Source: JAFAXD01 sp963833605 (GTDB lineage Bacteria > Pseudomonadota > Alphaproteobacteria > Rhizobiales > Xanthobacteraceae). From it: a DNA stretch of 64,000 bases. The stretch is taken from assembly GCA_963833605.1 (NCBI GenBank), contig CAWHYZ010000028.1, positions 62,001 through 126,000 of the forward strand, written 5' to 3'. Both the position numbers and the translations under genes were made by a program. Every line of letters starts with the position of its first letter. The first letter of the stretch is position 1. Below the pieces are notes generated by a model. That model saw only the letters and a list, made by a program, of their open reading frames with translations, was not told the origin of the DNA and made no database searches. Below are positions 26,248-34,725 of this stretch, in pieces.

Positions 26248-26634
26248 TTATCTTTTTGACGGTGCGGGCTTGGCAGGCAGTGCCGGCTTGGCGGTTTCCA
26301 GCGGCGGAACCGGGTTGTCGACGCCGACCGTCACCAGCAGGCATTCGAGCACTTCCACGTAGCTCGGCATGCCGCCGTCCGTGGTCTGGCCGACACAGCG
26401 TTCCTTGTCCGTCTTCGAATATTTCGACCAGCTCTCCGTCAACTGCGCCTTCGCGCTGTCCTCGTCGGCCATGCAGCTTTTGAAGTCCTGGGATACCGCA
26501 AGGTCCATCGTCTGATTGATGGCCGCTGCCGCCTTGCACCCCGGCGCGGCGTTGAACTTGGGCGGAGTGTCCGCGGCGGCGAGCGCCGGGCCCACCATCG
26601 CGGTGATCAGGATGATGGGGAGCGTGATGTTCAT
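26248..26634 (-). CDS. Small secreted four-cysteine protein of unknown function
   Basis: The 128-residue protein starts after a clear GGAGG. The signal peptide is about residues 1-20 (ending ALAA). The mature part has four Cys (about residues 33, 54, 80 and 98), which can form two disulfides, and a Pro/Ala/Lys tail. It shares its layout with the product of 37280-37594: Cys, then C-x-x-x-E/D, a Trp-Ser/Tyr-Lys/Arg stretch, C-[VI]-G, and a Cys after a PSYVE/PVYSE-like turn. No known domain name is recognised. Confidence 0.75.
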   Translation of the reverse strand: MNITLPIILITAMVGPALAAADTPPKFNAAPGCKAAAAINQTMDLAVSQDFKSCMADEDSAKAQLTESWSKYSKTDKERCVGQTTDGGMPSYVEVLECLLVTVGVDNPVPPLETAKPALPAKPAPSKR

Positions 26635-26899
26635 GAAAATTGCCTCCGCCCGCTAACCGTCGCGATCTTCGTCGTTGGTAAGCCACAACCCGACCGCATT
26701 CAAGCCGTGTCGCCGGCTGGGGAAAATCTGCGCTTGGGTGTGCGAGGGAGCGGGGGTGGACTGCTCAAACTGTAGCCAATCCGACACAGTTTCCTTTTTG
26801 TAACATCGGGCGGGCTGTCACATCTTGTCGTGACCGCATGAGCAGCGCATCGTTAACCACAACGAGAAGACGTGGGGAATCAACTCGGGGGTGGGGACA

Positions 26900-28261
26900 A
26901 TGGGGAAGCATCGAAATCTGATTCTGGGCACGACTGCGCTCGTGACCTTGGCTGTCACCGGAACGCACGCGCTCGCCGGTGGGTTGGCGATCCGCGAGCA
27001 GAGCGCATGGGGCGAAGGCGCCTCGTATGCGGGTGTGGCCGCTGGCGGATCTGCCTCGGCCATGTATTGGAACCCGGCGACGTTGACCCAGACCGGCAAG
27101 TTCCAGCTGGAAAATTCAGGCGCCGTGATCTTCCCCCAGTCGTCGCAGACCGGCACCAACAACATATCCGCCCTCTTGGGCCTTCCTCCGGCCTTCCAGG
27201 GGCTGAGCCTCAACGACGGCACGCCCAACAGTGCGGTCTCGGCGCTCGTCGTTGCCGGCTATACGACGATGAAAATAAACGATCGGCTGTGGGCCGGCGT
27301 GTCGATCAACTCGCCGTTCGGGCTATCGGTGGGATTTGAAAACCCGAACTGGGCCGGCGCCTTCTATGGCCAGAGCTCGACGCTGCGGACCTACAACGCG
27401 GCGCCGAGCCTTGCCTATAAGCTCGCCGATTGGATCAGCTTCGGTGTCGGGTTCCAGGCCCAGTACGCGCAAGCCAGTCTCACGAACGCCACCGGCCTTG
27501 TCCCTCCGGCCCTGCCAGCCACGCCTGCCAGCGTCACGCTTGCGCAACTCACCGGCAACGGGTGGGGCTTTGGCTGGACCGCGGGCGTGACCCTGACCCC
27601 AACCGCCACGACGCAGATCGGCCTCGGCTATCGTTCCGCGATCAATCAAGACATCGACGGAAACCTGAACACCAATGGCGTGGGCGGCGGCACGAGCGGC
27701 CACGTTTCGACGACGCTCAAACTGCCGGATGTCGTGAACCTCGGCGTCCGCCAGGGCCTGACCCCCTGGTTGACACTGCTCGGCACGGTCGAATGGACCG
27801 GATGGAAGCGCATCGGCTCATCGACGGTGGTGCAGCCGAACGGCGCCGTCGCGCTTGCCCCATCCGGGGCTCCGATCGTCATCCCGTTCCAATGGAACGA
27901 CGGCTGGTTCTATTCGCTCGGCCTCGAGTACGTCGCCGCCCCGAACTGGATTTTGCGCACCGGCCTCGCCTACGAAAAGAGCCCGGTCACCGATCAGGTC
28001 CGGATCCCGCTGCTGCCCGACAACAACCGCATTTGGTATTCGGTCGGCGCGACCAACAAGGTCACCAACAGCCTCAGCGTCGACCTCGCCTATTCGTTCG
28101 TCGACGTGAAGACGGCGCCGATCAACGTCGTTGCCGGCAACCCGTCGTTCAACGGCATCGTGACCTACACCGGAACGTCGCGGGCAAGTGTCAGCGTCTT
28201 CTCGTTCGGCGTGAGATACAAGATCGACGAGCCGCCCCCGGCGATCGCGACCAGGGGATAA
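26900..28261 (+). CDS. FadL/OmpP1/TodX-family outer-membrane transporter
   Basis: The 453-residue product is called from the ATG at 26900, behind GGGGTGGGG; a GTG at 26891 is also possible. It has a signal peptide (ending ALAG) and a mature start GGLAIREQSAWGEGASYAGVAA, followed by SASAMYWNPATL. This is the NPA-type plug (hatch) motif of FadL channels. The rest is alternating beta strands of a barrel, ending RYKID. FadL proteins move long-chain fatty acids or aromatic hydrophobics across the outer membrane. It stands alone, with no acyl-CoA genes adjacent. Confidence 0.92.
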   Translation: MGKHRNLILGTTALVTLAVTGTHALAGGLAIREQSAWGEGASYAGVAAGGSASAMYWNPATLTQTGKFQLENSGAVIFPQSSQTGTNNISALLGLPPAFQGLSLNDGTPNSAVSALVVAGYTTMKINDRLWAGVSINSPFGLSVGFENPNWAGAFYGQSSTLRTYNAAPSLAYKLADWISFGVGFQAQYAQASLTNATGLVPPALPATPASVTLAQLTGNGWGFGWTAGVTLTPTATTQIGLGYRSAINQDIDGNLNTNGVGGGTSGHVSTTLKLPDVVNLGVRQGLTPWLTLLGTVEWTGWKRIGSSTVVQPNGAVALAPSGAPIVIPFQWNDGWFYSLGLEYVAAPNWILRTGLAYEKSPVTDQVRIPLLPDNNRIWYSVGATNKVTNSLSVDLAYSFVDVKTAPINVVAGNPSFNGIVTYTGTSRASVSVFSFGVRYKIDEPPPAIATRG

Positions 28262-28418
28262 GGTAATCCGCTCGGCATTGCCTGAGCCGTGGCCCCGGTG
28301 TGCGCCGGGGCCACGCGCATGTTGTGGCCTTGTGGCGCGGGACCTACGGCCCATTTTTATGATATTCAGGCAACACCGCGATCGAACGCGCCCGCCGGGC
28401 GGGCGCTGTATCGTTGAC

Positions 28419-28496
28419 GGCCCCGTAGCTCAGTGGATTAGAGCAGCAGCCTTCTAAGCTGCGGGTCGCTGGTTCGAGTTCCAGCCGGGGTCACCA
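28419..28496 (+). tRNA. tRNA-Arg (anticodon TCT)
   Basis: The cloverleaf is complete. The acceptor stem is GGCCCCG / CGGGGTC, with one G-T pair. The D arm is GCTC...GAGC. The anticodon stem GCAGC/GCTGC holds loop CTTCTAA, so the anticodon is TCT. The T arm GCTGG/CCAGC holds TTCGAGTT. An encoded CCA follows. It reads AGA/AGG arginine codons. Accessory DNA starts just downstream, so it could be an integration site, though no second copy of its 3' end was found. Confidence 0.96.
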
Positions 28497-29233
28497 AACA
28501 GATCAACTAGTTGACGGCGCTTGGAGTCGTCGGGTTGAGACTCGAATTGACTGCGCCGGCTGGATTTTTCTCCCGCTTTTGTTCGTAGCGCGCATCTTGC
28601 GTCGACCACGCAATCGGCTGTCTGTTCTTTCCAGTTCAACATTTTTGCCGCCGCACTTGCCGCTTTTCATTCGACGGCGGAAGGACGGAATTTGGTGTCG
28701 GCCGGATAGCTCGACATATCTAATAACGCGTACGTTGCTGAGCACGCACAGCCAGCGGCCACGCTGCTGCACTGCCAAGACCCGCGATGAACGCGCGCCG
28801 TCGCATGTCTCCATCCCGGAAGGCGTTAGGCTACCATGGCCTTTCGATCAGCCTCGTCGCGGCCGGTGCGTCGGGATTCTTTTACCTTGATCCAGTCGGC
28901 CGATCGCCCGGAACGATAGGTCCGATCGCGGCGCTTGGCAGGATCACTGAAACAAAAAGGGGCGGCCCCAAGCCGTATATGTTTTGATCACAAATCACCT
29001 TTTTTCTGTCCTCTTTTCCTAGACCTGCCGGCGCAGTTCGACGCGCGACCGATCTGTCACGACGATCAAGGCAACCATTCTCAAAAATTGCCGAGGATAC
29101 GATCGACCAGCGAAGCGCGCTCTGATGCGGATGCAAGAGGAAAGCGCGTCTAAATAGTCGCCTGCCGTTACGGGAGATGGTACTTCTCCGAGATCCTTTT
29201 TGCGCGCCCCCCGTTCATTCATAGGAGACTGCC
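28497..29233. other. Non-coding / decayed DNA after tRNA-Arg
   Basis: Apart from the LigD remnant at 28831-28940, no supported gene is visible in these 737 bases. Base composition is less GC-rich than in the flanking housekeeping DNA, and stop codons are frequent in all frames. The last bases carry the GGAG site of the next gene. Confidence 0.45.
28831..28940 (-). pseudogene. Remnant of an ATP-dependent DNA ligase (LigD-type) C-terminus
   Basis: On the minus strand the stretch reads AKRRDRTYRSGRSADWIKVK, the conserved motif V region near the end of the ligase domain. After a one-base shift near 28880 it continues NPDAPAATRLIE and ends at TAG. It closely resembles the remnant on the plus strand at 33160-33455. 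Nothing ligase-like lies upstream, so this is a roughly 110-base fragment. Confidence 0.7.
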
Positions 29234-29662
29234 ATGCGTTCATCCGCCGTTGCCGGCGCAATCGTTCTTAGCCTCAGCCTCTCGGTTGGCGCAGTCGCGG
29301 CCGACGCGCCGAACCTCGTGGGGGATTGGACACGCAGCGCCATTTCGTCAGCCCAGGTCGGTGAGCATCCCGGCTACCCCCCATCAGCCAAACCGGTCTT
29401 CTCGAATAACACTGGGCAGGACTGGACAATGAAGGTCGACAAACAGGAAGGTAACTCATTCTCCGGCACACTGAAGGGATCAAAAGGGGTACCGCAAACA
29501 ATCATTGGCACGTTCGAGCGCGACGGCAAGCACTTCGTATTAGCCACCAACAACGATACTGGCGTCGGCGAAGCGACCAGCGACGAACTGCAATACTGCT
29601 GGTCAACGTCGACCCCGCGCTTCCTCGGCGTCGGGTGCGCCACTTACAAGCGCAACAAGTAG
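29234..29662 (+). CDS. Secreted beta-rich protein of unknown function
   Basis: The 142-residue product starts after GGAG. A signal peptide covers about residues 1-23 (ending VAADA). The mature protein begins NLVGDWTRS and shows alternating strands (FSGTLKG, TIIGTFERDGKHFVLAT) and two late Cys (in LQYCW and VGCATY). The layout fits a small lipocalin-like or avidin-like barrel, but no named family is recognised. The GDWT opening parallels GTWTG in the product of 29770-30207, which lies convergent to it. Confidence 0.72.
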   Translation: MRSSAVAGAIVLSLSLSVGAVAADAPNLVGDWTRSAISSAQVGEHPGYPPSAKPVFSNNTGQDWTMKVDKQEGNSFSGTLKGSKGVPQTIIGTFERDGKHFVLATNNDTGVGEATSDELQYCWSTSTPRFLGVGCATYKRNK

Positions 29663-29769
29663 CCCTGCGCAGCTAATTGGCCGATTGTCGCCGGGTCATT
29701 GGGGTCGATCTGGCGATCTCGCCGGTTGGCGACCGTGCCTTCGGCCTCGCGCGGACCTTGACACGCGCC

Positions 29770-30207
29770 TCACGGCACCGCCCGGGTCATGACGAAGCAG
29801 GTCGCGACGATCGCGTGGCGCGGCGAGACGCCGTTCTGGACGTAGCACTTCTACATCCGGTCGGGCGCCAGTAGCGTGATGCGGTAATAGCCGTCGGTGT
29901 CGGCGCCGAGGATGGTCTTGTTGTCGGCCGCGAGCGTCCAGGCGAACGGCTCTCGGCTGTCGTTGTTGGCCGATGACGTCGTGCCCCAGATGAGGCGGCC
30001 GTCTTGGCCGGTGACCGTGTGGGTGACGGTGAGGTCGCGCACCGCCGGGGTCTGCGGCGAACCGGCGAGATGTTCGGTGGTGCCGTAGACCAGCACCTTG
30101 CCGGTGCCGGTCCAGGTGCCCTTGAGGGCGGGAACCGCATCCTGGGCTCGCACCGCCGTCCCGGCGCCGGCGACGATCAACACAAGGGCAACGGCTAGAT
30201 TACGCAT
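29770..30207 (-). pseudogene. Secreted beta-rich protein gene interrupted by an in-frame TAG
   Basis: From the ATG at 30207 the frame gives a signal peptide (ending VRAQ), then LKGTWTGTGKVLVYG and TVTGQDGRLIWGTTSS, to LLAPDRM, where a TAG stands at 29851-29853. The same frame continues for 26 codons (KCYVQNGVSPRHAIV, then ATCFVMTR) to TGA at 29770. That continuation is protein-like, with a Cys pair, and looks like the natural C-terminus. A single base change (for example GAG to TAG) would explain the stop. The truncated form may still be made. Confidence 0.65.
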
Positions 30208-30353
30208 CGGCTCTCCTCGAATTGCGGCCGCGAACGGGAGAACGATTACAGCACATTTCGGCGCGCGAGGGAGCACACAAGGGCGTCATGGCACGGGCGG
30301 GACGCGGAAGCCGATGTCGGAAACACGGCGATTGCCCATGGGGCTTGGTGAAC

Positions 30354-30671
30354 CTAGAAATCCCCTAGTTCGCGGCTTAGATTTTCCCGAGTTTCTTCGG
30401 CCTCTTTTAAATTGCGGGCATGATCAAGCATCTGATCGATCAGCCGAGTCTGATTGGTCGGCGGGGAAGCGGGAGGCAATGAGAATTTGGATTCGATGAG
30501 CGCCCTATAGTCCTTGCGAAATTGTGCTTTGGCCTGACCATCTTTAAGAGACGCATGAAATTCATTGATCTTGTGAAAAAGCCGATCGGGCATCTTCGTC
30601 TTTTCGGTCATAGCCCTGCGTGAATTCAAAAGCCGACGAAAATCCCGGTCAATTTGAGGTATATCAACCAT
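30354..30671 (-). CDS. Small helical protein of unknown function
   Basis: The 105-residue, Lys/Glu/Arg-rich protein has no signal peptide or membrane segment. It is mostly predicted helix (HKINEFHASLKDGQAKAQFRKDY; LIDQMLDHARNLKEAEETRENL). The ATG at 30671 follows AGGAGAAGGGA at good spacing, which supports expression. Its codon use is less GC-rich than that of the housekeeping genes, as is common in this tRNA-proximal region. The segment resembles leader-binding nitrile-hydratase/NHLP helices only superficially; no family is assigned. Confidence 0.6.
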   Translation of the reverse strand: MVDIPQIDRDFRRLLNSRRAMTEKTKMPDRLFHKINEFHASLKDGQAKAQFRKDYRALIESKFSLPPASPPTNQTRLIDQMLDHARNLKEAEETRENLSRELGDF

Positions 30672-30908
30672 CTATTTTCCCTTCTCCTGGAGCCTAGGTG
30701 GCGGCCGTATAGCGCGGCGGCATGCCGCAGATGAAAACACCAACGTGTGTTTGGCGAAACCACGCTCACAAATGTCCGCCGTTTGCTCGCGCCGGCACTC
30801 CGCTTCCTGGCGCCGATCGCGACCCTCCTTTGATGACGAAAAGACTTGTAATCGAAGACGAGGTTAGTCTTGATGCTGTCGTTTGAATGATGAGACCGAG
30901 GGGGATTC

Positions 30909-31754
30909 ATGGCAATCAAGGACTTGTTGCTTCCGCTGACCAGCTATCCCACGCCGACCGGATCAGGCGCGATCGAAAATGCTGTCGGATTGGCCGCTGG
31001 GCTGGGAGCCAAATTGTCGGCCGTCACATTCGAACTGGATATACGCTCGCCAATCGGTCTTTATGCCGATGCTCTGAATATCGGTGGGATCCTGGCAGCC
31101 GAACGCCAGAAATGCGCGACCAATGCCCGGAACCTGTTGAGCGCTTTTGAATCGATCGCCATTCAACGTGGCATCGCCCATGAACACCATACTGAACGCT
31201 GCATGCCGGCCGAGCTTGCACGCCGCCTCGTCGCCAGGTCGAGAGTGGGCGATCTGACCCTTTTTGCGCTGAGTGCAGAGGACGATGGCCGGCGGAGCGT
31301 CGCCGAAGAGCTCATTTTTGAATCCGGCAGGCCAGTGCTGATCTTTCCCGATGAACCCAAACGCGAGCTTGCCGCATTGCTGACGAATGTCGCCATTGCT
31401 TGGGATTGCAGTCGTCCCGCCGCGAGGGCGGTCGCAGACGCAATGCCGTTCCTTCAACGCGCGAAAACGGTGCAGGTTTTCACCGTCGTGGATGATAAAG
31501 TAATTGATAAGTCCGCGTCGGGCGCGATGCTGTTGAAGCATCTTGAAACGCATGGGATAGGAGCCAATCTGGAAGAACTGAAATCCGGCGGGCGAGCGAT
31601 CGAAGCCGTATTTGCGGAGCACCTTGGCCTGCGCAATGTTGAGCTCCTGGTCATGGGTGCCTATGGGCATTCGAGAATGAGGGAGTTCGTCCTTGGCGGG
31701 GCGACCGCGAGCATTCTGCGCCGACCACCGGGTTGGGTGCTTCTGTCTCACTAG
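30909..31754 (+). CDS. Universal stress protein (tandem UspA)
   Basis: The 281-residue protein contains two Usp domains, about residues 1-150 and 155-280. The second ends in VMGAYGHSRMREFVLGGATASIL, which fits the ATP-binding G-x2-G-x9-G-[ST] motif. The first copy has lost most of that loop. Usp proteins are cytoplasmic and accumulate under starvation, low oxygen or oxidative stress. The start has GGGG seven bases upstream. It is an isolated gene among accessory DNA. Confidence 0.9.
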   Translation: MAIKDLLLPLTSYPTPTGSGAIENAVGLAAGLGAKLSAVTFELDIRSPIGLYADALNIGGILAAERQKCATNARNLLSAFESIAIQRGIAHEHHTERCMPAELARRLVARSRVGDLTLFALSAEDDGRRSVAEELIFESGRPVLIFPDEPKRELAALLTNVAIAWDCSRPAARAVADAMPFLQRAKTVQVFTVVDDKVIDKSASGAMLLKHLETHGIGANLEELKSGGRAIEAVFAEHLGLRNVELLVMGAYGHSRMREFVLGGATASILRRPPGWVLLSH

Positions 31755-31899
31755 CCGCGGGACGCCGGCGCGCCTTGGTTGGTGAACGACGATTTATTGT
31801 TTGCGATTTTTTCAAGCTCGATTTGGTGCCATAATGAGCGAAATGGTGCTCGCCGCATGCGCCGTTTGCCAAGTTGGCGCTGTTGTCTGAGGAGCGATC

Positions 31900-32433
31900 A
31901 TGAGGCGACATAGCATCATATTCACGGTCCTTTTTGGGATCGCGCTCCTTCCGCCCGCAGCGCTTGCCGAAAATGTCATGAAACTGGTCGAGAGCGCGCC
32001 CGCGCCCACCTTGAAGCCAGTAGACTGGATTAGGCTTGGGGCAAGCGTACACGGTGCTTTTGGCGCTTTTATTCCGGTCGGTATCCGTGTCGGCCTAGAT
32101 GCCCTTGAACGCCTAAAGGTCGAACCTCGTGGTGTATCGGTCACCTACTTCGCGGGTGACAAACCGCCATGCCCATGCATTGCCGACGGCGTGATGATTG
32201 CTACCCAAGCGACCCCCGGACAAGGAACATTGCAGATTGCGCAAGCGAAGGCGCCAGCCGGCTTGACGGCAGTTATCGAGATACGAGCGCGCAAGACCGG
32301 GGAAGGCCTTCGATACACGATCACCGACGAGTGGCTGCCAACGATTTTGGCGTGGAATAGGGCTAACCTGCCAGGTCGATACGAGGCTGCTATGGCCGCC
32401 CAAGGCCTTTTCCAAGTAGAGCCTATTCGTTAG
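31900..32433 (+). CDS. Secreted FmdE-like protein (formylmethanofuran dehydrogenase E domain)
   Basis: The 177-residue product starts behind GGAG. Residues 1-23 form a signal peptide (ending ALAE). The domain at about 48-150 reads ASVHGAFGAFIPVGIRVGLDALERL, then PPCPCIADGVMIATQATPGQGTLQI, and GLRYTITDEW. This matches the FmdE fold (HGHxCPG..G, then a Cys-rich ATGCTxGKGN segment). The leading HGH is HGA here, and the metal Cys of CPG is absent, while C-x-C remains. An exported, altered FmdE domain could bind a metal or cofactor in the periplasm. Its function is unknown. Confidence 0.7.
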   Translation: MRRHSIIFTVLFGIALLPPAALAENVMKLVESAPAPTLKPVDWIRLGASVHGAFGAFIPVGIRVGLDALERLKVEPRGVSVTYFAGDKPPCPCIADGVMIATQATPGQGTLQIAQAKAPAGLTAVIEIRARKTGEGLRYTITDEWLPTILAWNRANLPGRYEAAMAAQGLFQVEPIR

Positions 32434-32557
32434 GGCACTCGTTCCTGGCGCTCCACCAATTCTCCCGCTCGCCGCCCCGAAGGCTTCATCGAGCCATGCC
32501 TGCCGACGCTGGCCCGCACAGTTCCGAAATTTCTGTGTCACTTGATATGGTTCGAAT

Positions 32558-33115
32558 ATGCAAAAGTGGCTCGTGGCCGTCTGCGGCATCATTGCGATAC
32601 AAGCGATCCCGCTCTATCTCTTCGGCCAGCCGCCGATCTGCACCTGTGGATACGTGAAAGTGTGGGAAGGCGTCGTGTTCTCGAGCGGTAATTCGCAGCA
32701 CCTCTTTGATTGGTACACTTTCACGCACATCATCCACGGATTTCTTTTCTACGGACTCCTCTGGCTCATATTTCCACGCATGAGCGTGTGGCAGCGTCTC
32801 GTGATCGCGACAGGAATCGAAGTGGCCTGGGAGATCACCGAGAACACTCCAATGGTGATCCAGCACTACCGCGAACAAGCGCTCGCACAGGGTTACTCAG
32901 GCGACAGCATTATCAATTCAGTCATGGACACCCTCTCGATGGTCGCGGGCTTTCTTTTCGCATGGCGCGCGCCGCTCTGCGCGAGTGTCAGTATCGAAGT
33001 CTTCCTCGAACTCTGGGTCGGCTATTCGATCCGTGACAACCTCACGCTCAATGTGATCAACCTCATCTACCAGTTCGACTTTATAAAGAACTGGCAAAGC
33101 GGCGGCGTGCTATAA
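32558..33115 (+). CDS. UPF0314 / DUF2585 membrane protein
   Basis: The 185-residue protein has four to five membrane helices and the conserved blocks CTCGYVKVWEGVV, SQHLFDWYTFTHIIHG, EVAWEITENTPMVIQHYRE and GDSIINSVMDTLSM. This matches DUF2585 (UPF0314), which is almost restricted to alphaproteobacteria. The His/Glu/Asp residues within helices could bind a metal, but no function is established. The gene is isolated, and the next feature downstream is a ligase remnant. Confidence 0.88.
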   Translation: MQKWLVAVCGIIAIQAIPLYLFGQPPICTCGYVKVWEGVVFSSGNSQHLFDWYTFTHIIHGFLFYGLLWLIFPRMSVWQRLVIATGIEVAWEITENTPMVIQHYREQALAQGYSGDSIINSVMDTLSMVAGFLFAWRAPLCASVSIEVFLELWVGYSIRDNLTLNVINLIYQFDFIKNWQSGGVL

Positions 33116-33159
33116 TTTAAAATACCCGTTTCCCCGGCTGCTAGTTTCGGTCGGTCGCA

Positions 33160-33455
33160 AAGGTTCGCCTTCGATCTGCTGGAAACTGGGTGGCCAAGAC
33201 TTGCGCCGGGAACCATGGGAGACGCGCCGTGCGACGCTGGCGAGCCTGCTGCGCAAGGTCGAGCGCGGCATCCAATTGTCGGAGCACATCGAGGAAGCCG
33301 ACGGCGAGACACTGTTCGAGCACGCCTGCGCGATGGGCCTTGAGGGCATCGTCGCCAAGCGGCGCGACCGGCCGTATCGGTCAGGGCGATCACAGGATTG
33401 GATCAAGGTCAAGAATCCGGACGCACCGGCGACGACCAGGGTGATCGAGGGATGA
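33160..33455 (+). pseudogene. Remnant of an ATP-dependent DNA ligase (LigD-type)
   Basis: The plus strand encodes FAFDLLE, then after an extra A near 33184 LGGQDLRREPWETRRATLASLL, GLEGIVAKRRDRPYRSGRS, QDWIKVKNPDAP and ATTRVIEG-stop. This is the second half of the adenylation domain of a LigD-type ligase. The motif I lysine region is missing, as are the OB fold and the polymerase. The remnant is a 5'-truncated, frameshifted copy in inverted orientation to the fragment at 28831-28940. Confidence 0.78.
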
Positions 33456-33621
33456 ACACGCGCCAACCTCGGAGTAGCGCGCGGCTTGGTTGCCCGGTTG
33501 CATGCCCGCTAGCGGCGCGTGGGCAGCAGGGCGAGCCACGGCGGCGACCACGTTGGAAGCCGAGTTGTCGGCCTTCGCCGACCACCCGCCGCCGCTTAAC
33601 GCGCCAGAAGCGAGGTCTCAC

Positions 33622-33960
33622 GTGAGCGAAAAATCTCATAGGATGTTAACACGGCGTCATTTCATGGCGACGACCGCATTCGTCGTGTCCTCGTTTGCTT
33701 CACTCAGGGCGCTTGCTCAGGGTGCATTAGCGCAAGGGCAACGCCCGACGAACTACTCTCCCTACGTCGACTTGGACTATTCGACCCGCGTTTATTGGGG
33801 CGAGACGCATCTACACACTTCCTATTCGCCTGACGCCGGTCTGGTTTGTGACGGTCTCGGCCCCGATGAAGCCTTCCGCTTTGCGCGCGGCGAGGCGCCC
33901 AAACTGGAAGGAGCAGCCGGCGCAGCCGAGTGCCGTGCCCAGGGCTGGGGCACGGCCTAA
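33622..33960 (+). pseudogene. N-terminal fragment of a DUF3604 secreted protein
   Basis: From the GTG at 33622 the frame reads a twin-Arg-like leader (LTRRHFMATTAFVVSSFASL) and then RVYWGETHLHTSYSPDAG and LGPDEAFRFARGEAP. This is the typical start of DUF3604 proteins (PHP-like metal site THLHTSYS), which are normally 600 or more residues. Similarity stops at about 33900 and the frame closes at 33960. The protein is therefore truncated to about 95 native residues and cannot be functional. Confidence 0.75.
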
Positions 33961-34013
33961 TGTCGCTCCAGCCCAATCGTCCCAGCACCATGGTTCGAGC
34001 GTTCAGATTACCA

Positions 34014-34409
34014 ATGCGGCGCGCAATCTACACCGCGACAAGTGCTGTTTTCATTTTGGCCATGGTCACCGCGAGCTCGCACACCGATGAGCTTGTTCCG
34101 GGCGAAGGTGGCGCTGCCGGAGCAGAGATCGGGAGCACCACCAATTCAGTAGCCGGCAAAGAGATGGAGGTCGGCCGTTACAATTTGCAAAAGAAGAACT
34201 TCATCGGCGCCATCAATCGCTTCAAGATCGCCGCTAGCCAGTATCCCGCTTCGCGTTTTGCGGCCGAAGCTTTGTTCCGCCTAACCTACGTCTATTTGGT
34301 GCTTGGCATCGACCAAAAGGCACAAGCAATGGGCGGAGCGTTGCATCGCTATTTTCCCGACACACCTTTCCCCCGCGCTTTCCAAGTGCCTTGTCAATTC
34401 AAGCGATAA
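34014..34409 (+). pseudogene. BamD-like C-terminal fragment with a leader peptide
   Basis: The 131-residue frame from the ATG at 34014 has a hydrophobic leader (about 1-22). It then has EMEVGRYNLQKKNFIGAINRFKI, EALFRLTYVYLVLGI and YFPDTPFPRAFQ. The pattern is the TPR region in the C-terminal half of BamD (YfiO), the outer-membrane assembly lipoprotein. The first TPRs and lipobox are missing. Either it is a shortened paralogue fused to a new leader or a decaying remnant; the neighbours suggest the latter. Confidence 0.6.
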
Positions 34410-34725
34410 TCGCCTAGAGGACACCTGAAATCAACTGGAAATTGCAAAGGGAGGGCATGACTCGAAGCCGAAACGTGGACACCGGTCTTCGGCGCAGCAG
34501 GCACCTAACATTGCGATCTATCGAGCGGAGGAATCGAAGTCAAAGAGATCAAACCATTCCGCTCTAGAATCTTTGGGCTCGATGCTCGAGTGCTCTTCTG
34601 ATTCGGATGTTTGTGTCGAGCGTCCGCCGATAGTTTGACGAATTCGGAGACCGGAGGTACATCGACGCACGCCAACAGGCGGCCGAACATTTTCGATGTT
34701 GTCTCCTTTCAAGGGGGGATTCGCG
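34410..34725. repeat. Gap with a decayed palindromic repeat
   Basis: No gene was found in these 316 bases. At about 34454-34502 the sequence GAAACGTGGACACCGGTCTTCGG within GCATGA...AGCAGGC is a decayed copy of the palindrome at 13753-13799. The last bases contain the AAGGGGGGA site of the beta-helix gene. Confidence 0.5.

Noticed and set aside
28419..28496. tRNA-Arg as a proven attachment site
   Set aside because: No second copy of the tRNA 3' end and no integrase were found in the window, so only a circumstantial link to the island is stated.
28831..33455. The inverted LigD pair as terminal inverted repeats of a transposon
   Set aside because: The two fragments are gene ends of unequal length, with no transposase gene and no flanking target duplication seen.
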